From contig OY294046.1 of assembly GCA_958510825.1 (NCBI GenBank), positions 51,857,664 to 51,921,663 of the forward strand: a DNA stretch of 64,000 nucleotides, written 5' to 3'. The translations under genes were made by a program, and so were the position numbers. This DNA comes from Brachypterus glaber (lineage: Eukaryota > Arthropoda > Insecta > Coleoptera > Kateretidae). Positions within the stretch are counted from its first letter, which is position 1, and every line of letters starts with the position of its first letter. The notes below the pieces were generated by a model. The model did not search any database and was not told where the DNA came from. It saw only the letters and a list, made by a program, of their open reading frames with translations. This document shows positions 58,571 through 64,000 of this stretch, one piece after another.

Positions 58571-59116
58571 CGGAAAGTGAAAATCCAATAACACGGTCTA
58601 AACCCGAAAGTGAAAGTTCTTTATATCTTAATGGCCGTGAAAGCTTAAAATCTAAAATCCATTAATTAGTTTTCGAAATATTTGAATTTATAAAATATAT
58701 TCTTTTTGTACAGAATTGTATATAAAGCAAAGTGCATATATAAAATTCTAAACAACTGTTTTCTATTTTGCTCATAATCACACGCATTTGGCCTGTTCTT
58801 ATAGGTCCATTTTTTCTTTTGGGTTAGCAACAGACAAAAGCCTATCGCTTGACGTTTTCCGTGCAAATGTCAAATTTGCTTTAAAGTTTAATTTTCTACA
58901 AAATTTTGTGTTTAGGTTATTTTTTACCCTTTTTAAATTATGGCTTGGTTACGTGCAGTGAAAAAGAGAAGACATGATTATAAAATATATTAAAATGTCA
59001 TGTGTTCTTACAATTTTAAACAAGGCGAAAACAGTAATGCCAATCCGAAACAAAAATCTCCAAATCAGTCATCCAATTAAAGTTTTTTTAAATTTTAGAG
59101 CAAAATAGAAAAAAAT

Positions 59117-59258
59117 TGTATTAAGCACTCGTTTCATAACACGTTTTTAGCGCACTACTACTTTGTAAAACTCGCCGCAAGCAGATCGTTTTCTAAACTT
59201 GTACTTGTTCGCTGCTAAAAACGTATGTTATAAAACTAGTACTTTTTAATATACTATT
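59117..59258. repeat. GTTTTTAGCGCAC MITE family, copy 3
   Basis: GTTTCATAACACGTTTTTAG and CTAAAAACGTATGTTATAAA mirror each other around AAACTCGCCGCAAGCAGATC. It ends TTTTTAATATACTATT. Confidence 0.7.
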
Positions 59259-59929
59259 AAAAATTTCCTTCCGTGCATGGACATATATGTCACGTTGTCA
59301 TGTTTTTTTGTTTGCACGATAACTAAAAAAAGAATAATTCTATGGCCTTCAAACTTTCATGAAAAATGAAACTACTTAAGGACACAAACCCCATTGAAAT
59401 TAAAAAATAAATCAGTTAAAAAAAAGTTATAGGAGGCGCAACTTAAAAATTAAAAACATCCCAATCAGGACCCTGGTGATGGAGGGGGCAGGGGGTATTC
59501 TTCCAGGCCTGCAGGCCTGGTGTGTTTAGAGGGATCCTGCAGGGTCCTAATAGGTATACAATTGGTTGGGGAGTGGAGAGGGGCAGAACGTTTTACTCTA
59601 GATTGCTAACTTTTTACGCAAGGTTAAGATTTTCCCAACTTCTTATATGCCAGCGATAGTTAATGAGGAAAAAAAGTACAACCCTTCAGTTGATTTTCCA
59701 CTCCAGCTTGGTTATTGGGGGCGCCCCCCCAATATAAATCTTTACGGCTTGTTTCGATCTCAATACTGAAAATTAATCGATTTTTTGTACAGAAAAGAAA
59801 AAAAGCTCCTCGTTCTCTGTAACTGCTTCTTTGCTGGAGTTTCTTCTTACCTTATAAACCAGTCTCGTTCAGCAAATAAGTTTTTAACATCAATATGTTT
59901 TAAACGGGGGATGAAACTGTTACGGTTAA

Positions 59930-60440
59930 AATCGTCCCAATGTCCCAAAATATGTGACGCTTACTATATCAACAAAGTTCTCGGCTGGGATCATTGTTGT
60001 TATGTGACCCAATAGTGTCCCAAAATTATGTGACGCAAAAGGGTCCAAAAATTATGTGACGCAAAAGTGTCCCAAAATGATGTGACGATCCCATCCGAGA
60101 ACTTTAAATTTATGTGAGGCTTACGATATTAAGAAATATGCAAGTAAAACGAGACACGGTTTTCTTTACTTGCACATTTCTTAATATCGTAAGCGAGATC
60201 CCAGCCAAGAACTTCACAAAATTAGACGGGCGTGGGTTATAGGGGGGAAACCCTTAGGGCTGAAATCGTTACAGCTAAAACCGTTACGGCTGACCGTTAC
60301 GAAACATTATGAGAAACTTACGATATCAACAAAGTTCTCGACTGGGATTATTGTTGTTATGTGAAGAAAAGTGTTCCAAAATTATGACGCAAAAGTGTCC
60401 CAAAAATATGTGGGAGCAGAGAACTTTATGAGACGAATAT
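59930..60440. repeat. Composite direct and inverted repeat block
   Basis: GTGTCCCAAAATTATGTGAC units recur in tandem at about 59941-60088 and again at about 60370-60400. ATATCAACAAAGTTCTCGGC with GGGATCATTGTTGTTATGTG (about 59965) recurs at about 60312. A hairpin at about 60118-60195 has GCTTACGATATTAAGAAATA and its complement as arms. Confidence 0.75.
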
Positions 60441-60537
60441 TTTTTTTTTTAATTTTTTAATTTAAATTTAATTTATTAATATTTTTACCATTTACACTAG
60501 TTTTTATATTTAATTATTATATTGTTTTGATAAATTT

Positions 60538-60582
60538 GCCCTGAACAAGCCCCAACAATAAGGGGCGAAACGTTGGATTTAT
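60538..60582 (+). repeat. Second Penelope-like terminus with hammerhead-like core
   Basis: CCCTGAACAA, stem GCCCC/GGGGC with loop AACAATAA, then GAAACGTTGG. Compared with the hammerhead box CUGANGA the G is replaced by C, so it is probably inactive. No ORF is attached; it looks like a lone terminal scrap. Confidence 0.45.
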
Positions 60583-61609
60583 AATTTTGTGTTCTTAAAA
60601 GCAAGATTAGAATCAATATCTGTAAGAAGCAAAAACTTCAACTTTTAACTCATCGCACAAGCAAACATTACAGTTTGAATACATTTTCCCTGTCCTTATT
60701 TCTGAGTCACCATAAAACGTCATACAAATCAAATACATGCTTATAAGCAAAACAACATTAACAAATATATTTTCTTTGTGCTTAAGATTTAATATTGGCA
60801 TCACAACAAAGCTGAAATAATTAATTAATTCAAAATGAAAACTGTGCTAAAGCAAAATATTTTCATAAGCAAAGATATTCAGTGAATAGTGTTCACACCG
60901 CAAAATTTAATTAAGGTGCTCATAGCCTGTGGTCACCCCTCTTATACTGCCGGCATAGGATTAAAACTCCTAAGCAAACAATAAGAAGCTAGAATACTAG
61001 TTCAGAACCTTAAAAATACCTTACCTAATAATATATTCTATAACTACTATGGAATAGACAATATTCCGAGTGAGCGGAGAGTTTGTCTACGAGCCGGCAG
61101 GCGAGTATGACGGTCCCGCGAGAGCGGAATGACTATTCCATACGTGTTGTAGACTATACTTTTTCTTCGACTGCAAATATGAAACACTGTATGGCTTTAA
61201 ACTGCGGGCAAGATTAAAAACAATTTTTTATCACTCGACATTGTAAATGCAACAAAACACATATTTTTAAATAAAGCAATTAATGTTATTTAATAATTTT
61301 ATCAAATCAGTACTTAAAAAAGATTTTTATTTAATTTTAGTACATATTTACAAATTATAATGCAAAAATTGAAGGTTATGTTACATTGTTGTGACAGATA
61401 TCAGGTTTAAATATTTAAGAATAGATGGAGTTAATTTTTGAACTAAAGTGATAAAAAACTGGTCAAATATTAAGAAAAACTAATAAACTTAATGTAATTT
61501 TAAAGCAAAACTTTAAATTGCATTAAATTATTCAATATTTCATGGTAAAATATATAAATTTTTGCTAATTTTCCTACAGTTTTCTTTACTTTTATAAACA
61601 ATATATTAT
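60583..61609. other. Gap without a gene; GC-rich inverted-repeat patch
   Basis: Mostly AT-rich. At about 61049-61142 TATGGAATAG and CTATTCCATA enclose about 75 bp that is strikingly GC-rich and contains repeated GAGCGG. Nothing coding was recognised. Confidence 0.4.
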
Positions 61610-62883
61610 ATTTATGATAACGTTGATATTAAAAATAGGGTAATCGCGCTATTTATTGATTTGTCCAAAGCTTTTGACTGCGTAGACCATGAGATTCTAC
61701 TGCAAAAGCTGGAATTTTATGGTCTGCGCGGAAAGAGTCTGGAAATTTTGAGAGATTATCTGAAAAATAGGAAACAGATAGTTGATTTTTTTGGAGTTTT
61801 ATCGGAAGAGCTTGATATTGAAATAGGCGTTCCTCAAGGCAGTGTATTGGGCCCACTTTTATTTTTGTTGTACTGTAATGATATTGACTTAGTTTTGGAA
61901 ATATTTTGGTGTGCCTTTGCTGATGACTTTACATTAGTTTCATCTAACTGCGATAGAGAGCTTGTTGTTAAATTGTTGCAAAATAATCTACACTATATTT
62001 CAGACTTTTTTGCCAGAAATAATTTAGTTTTAAATCAAGATAAAACTGTCGCTATGCAATTCTATCCTTACGCAGCACATTACAAGGAAAGCAATCTTAT
62101 TAAATTAAACAACAAAAGCATTCATCAGGTTACATCCACTAAAGTCTTGGGGATACATGTTGACATGTCCGTAAATTGGAAAGAACATGTTGACTATGTA
62201 TGCAAAAAATGCTCTAGTAATTGTTTTGCTTTAAAACGTCTTAGTCAAATTTGCAACAAGAATGTTGTACGTGTTTTTTATATGTCTAACTTTTTGTCTA
62301 TAGTGCGTTATGGTTTAATTTTGTGGGGTAATTCTACCGAAGCAAATCGAGTATTTGTTATACAGAAAAGAGCAATACGTAATATGTTCGGACTAAAGTA
62401 TCGCGATTCCTGCAGAAACACTTTTATTAATGAAAACCTCTTAACATTTCCCTCCCTTTATATCTTTGAAATTTTAAAGTTTGTGAGATCAAATTTAAAT
62501 GCCTTTGACTTATTTAAGAATAATCATAATTATAATACCCGTAATGCTGAGAATGTTCTACTCCCCAGACATAATCTGCAGATGTCTAAACAGAATCCTT
62601 TTTATTATGGTGCTATATTATACAATAAAGTGCCTCATAGAATTAAAAATTTAAAATATTCTTTGTATGTTAAATCAATCAAAGATGTTTTGATTTCAAA
62701 TGCATTTTATTCGATTGATGAATTTTTAGCATATCGTTTTTAACTGTTACATACCTTTATTATATGTTTTAATTAGCTAAGTTTTATATTACATGTATAT
62801 AATTATTTATGTATACCTACACGTTGACTTGTCCTATATCATGTACATGATCTATTGGAATGAATAAATTATTATTATTATTA
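61610..62883 (+). mobile_element. Jockey-like LINE, 5'-truncated, 3' half intact
   Basis: Begins inside the reverse transcriptase and ends after a 3' UTR (62744-62870) in ATTATTATTATT. The tail type is the same as in the 5.2-6.4 kb LINE, but the protein is different enough to be another family. The reading frame is uninterrupted, so this insertion is younger than the one at 5 kb. Confidence 0.88.
61640..62743 (+). CDS. Reverse transcriptase C-terminal part (non-LTR retrotransposon)
   Basis: Open without a break to TAA at 62741-62743. Motifs in order: ALFIDLSKAFDCVDHEILL (about 61647-61703), GVPQGSVLGPLLFLLYCNDI (about 61829-61888), the catalytic FADDFTLVSS (about 61915-61944), VLGIHVDMSVNWKEHV (about 62146-62193) and the C-terminal RYGLILWGN region (about 62308-62334). 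The first ATG (61661) lies within the palm domain, so it is not the original start. The N-terminal endonuclease and fingers are missing. It copies its own RNA in intact relatives but cannot do so here. Confidence 0.9.
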   Translation, partial: VIALFIDLSKAFDCVDHEILLQKLEFYGLRGKSLEILRDYLKNRKQIVDFFGVLSEELDIEIGVPQGSVLGPLLFLLYCNDIDLVLEIFWCAFADDFTLVSSNCDRELVVKLLQNNLHYISDFFARNNLVLNQDKTVAMQFYPYAAHYKESNLIKLNNKSIHQVTSTKVLGIHVDMSVNWKEHVDYVCKKCSSNCFALKRLSQICNKNVVRVFYMSNFLSIVRYGLILWGNSTEANRVFVIQKRAIRNMFGLKYRDSCRNTFINENLLTFPSLYIFEILKFVRSNLNAFDLFKNNHNYNTRNAENVLLPRHNLQMSKQNPFYYGAILYNKVPHRIKNLKYSLYVKSIKDVLISNAFYSIDEFLAYRF

Positions 62884-63243
62884 AAAAAAATAGATGACGC
62901 TACATGTGTTCATTCTAATACTTGATACGGAATATTCATACCGTATCTAGAGCTAGAATGGATTCATTCTGTGTTTGAAAAGGGTGTATTTGCTTAAATT
63001 CTAAAGCAGTCGTAGAAAAAAACAGTACTCGCTCAGACAGGACCATAAGGCATACTATTGTCAGTTTCCCAGATAAATGACATTTATTTATTGGTGAGTT
63101 TTTGTTATTTTTTTTAATGGTTTTAACAACCCATAAATAAAGTGTATATAATATGTTCATATATGACCATAAATAGCATAGTTGTTAGATGAGGCCTATT
63201 ATATCCTTTTATCTTAAAACTGCTATTATACCGGGTTATTCTC
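62884..63243. other. Gap without a gene
   Basis: Short AT-rich interval between the LINE tail and the last palindromic element. No feature was recognised. Confidence 0.4.
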
Positions 63244-63906
63244 TTAAATGAAATCCCCCTTAACTTTTGAACGGAATGAGATAAAAAGTTCAAATTTGAA
63301 ATATGTATATCACACAATAAAAACTATAATTTTTCAAATTTTTTAATTTTTTATTGTGTAAGGCGGCGCCAGGGGGGCAATGGCGAATAATCTTTTAAAT
63401 GACAGTCATTTTAAAGAGTTTAAAACTCTCTATTTAACCATGTAACTATTTATTTTTTAATATTTTTTTTTTGAGATTTTCTTTTCTTAAAAATTAATAA
63501 AAATTTTAATATTTTGTGAATAAATATTGAAAATTTTACATGAGAAAGATAAATAGTCTTAACATGATAATACACCATGTACTTAATAATTTAACCGTTT
63601 TGCACAAACTTTCCAAAATATATTTTTTTAATATTAAAAATTTTATCAATTTTAAAGAAAAAAAATATTCAAAAAAAAATATGAAAAAATAAATAGCAAC
63701 ATGGTTAAATAGAAAATTTTAAGCACTTTAAAATGACCTAGGGTGCCATTTAAATTATTGTCCCCCACTGCCCCCCTGGCGCCGCCTTACCGAATAAAAA
63801 ATTAAAAAATATGAAAAATGATAGTTTTTATTGTGTAATATACCTATTTCAAATTTAAAGTTTATATCCTATTCCGTTCAAAAGTTACGGGGAGTGTATC
63901 ATTTAA
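63244..63906. repeat. Palindromic element related to the mariner-type MITEs
   Basis: TTAAATGAAATCCCCCTTAA at the left is mirrored by GGGGAGTGTATCATTTAA at the right. The C-run plus AACTTTTGAACG block and an inner GGCGGCGCCAGGGGGGCA block with its complement parallel the layout of 13535-14264, although the terminal bases differ. Confidence 0.7.
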
Positions 63907-64000
63907 AAGTACATCAATCGTTCCTTAATACTATTTTAAAACATTAGTACTAATAATTAGTTAGTTAGTTAGTCAGTTAGTCATTAATTAATTATTAGTA

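Larger units (their letters stand above)
58030..58654 (+). mobile_element. Penelope-like element, truncated, inverted termini, 16-bp target duplication
   Basis: Inverted repeats of about 115 bp, 58036-58150 and 58472-58586, surround a GIY-YIG ORF. AAATCCATTAATTAGT occurs on both sides (58014-58029 and 58655-58670) as the target duplication. The reverse-transcriptase domain is missing, and 5' truncation with an inverted terminal copy is typical of Penelope-like elements. The + strand terminus carries a hammerhead-like core (58537-58567). Confidence 0.85.
57208..58690. repeat. Fold-back element interrupted by a Penelope-like insertion
   Basis: The left arm (from about 57208: ATTTTTTAAATTCAAATATT, TCGAAAACTAATTAATGG) is mirrored by the right arm (57740-58029, resuming at 58671 to about 58690). 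The centre lies at about 57510-57740. The right arm is split by the insertion at 58030-58654. Closing the gap restores the mirrored order. Confidence 0.8.

Noticed and set aside
1..64000. Neighbouring Wnt genes (Wnt6, Wnt9, Wnt10), often linked to wg in insects
   Set aside because: No CHGxSGSC or other Wnt motifs were found outside the wg exons on either strand; the linked genes would lie outside the window.

Overview
The window is AT-rich, intron-bearing, repeat-dense animal DNA, almost certainly from an insect with a large genome. A beetle is plausible, but the sequence alone does not settle the order. One host gene can be reconstructed with confidence: a complete wingless/Wnt1 orthologue on the + strand. 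Its coding sequence runs from 30631 to 51377 in four exons (119, 263, 305 and 579 nt). The introns are 8.2, 6.6 and 4.6 kb. All splice sites are GT-AG, the split codons join in frame, and the product is 421 residues with 24 cysteines.

Layout. From 1 to about 30.2 kb there is no recognisable host gene. The region holds many palindromic (fold-back) elements and MITEs, a Jockey-like LINE remnant (5.17-6.44 kb), a Tc1-like transposase relic (15.9-16.2 kb) and a mariner-type transposon with long terminal inverted repeats (18.4-19.5 kb). A GC-richer island at 30.28-30.5 kb carries a TATA-less Inr + DPE core promoter, an exact GLI/Ci 9-mer and paired E-boxes, followed by exon 1. The introns are filled with further elements: a 676-bp tandem duplication whose second copy is interrupted by a 480-bp insertion with 8-bp target duplications, hAT-like MITEs, and a dispersed family with a CACGATAACT core. 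Downstream of the stop codon lie a repetitive 3' UTR-like tract, a roughly 170-bp A/T-rich tandem array, a 200-bp assembly gap (54293-54492) and some unassigned sequence. Several tandem repeats follow, then a Penelope-like element inserted inside a fold-back element (57.2-58.7 kb), and a second Jockey-like LINE (61.6-62.9 kb).

The wg exons together encode a secreted, lipid-modified morphogen. The signal peptide is in exon 1 and the palmitoleoylated serine and C-terminal cysteine domain are in exon 4. The mobile elements are independent of the gene but make up most of its introns and flanks. Several nested insertions carry intact target-site duplications, so the order of insertion can be read directly. 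No CRISPR array, rRNA or confident tRNA gene was seen. The most interesting signals are the promoter architecture, the motif array that starts inside the wg stop codon, the nested fold-back elements, and the Penelope-like termini with hammerhead-like cores.
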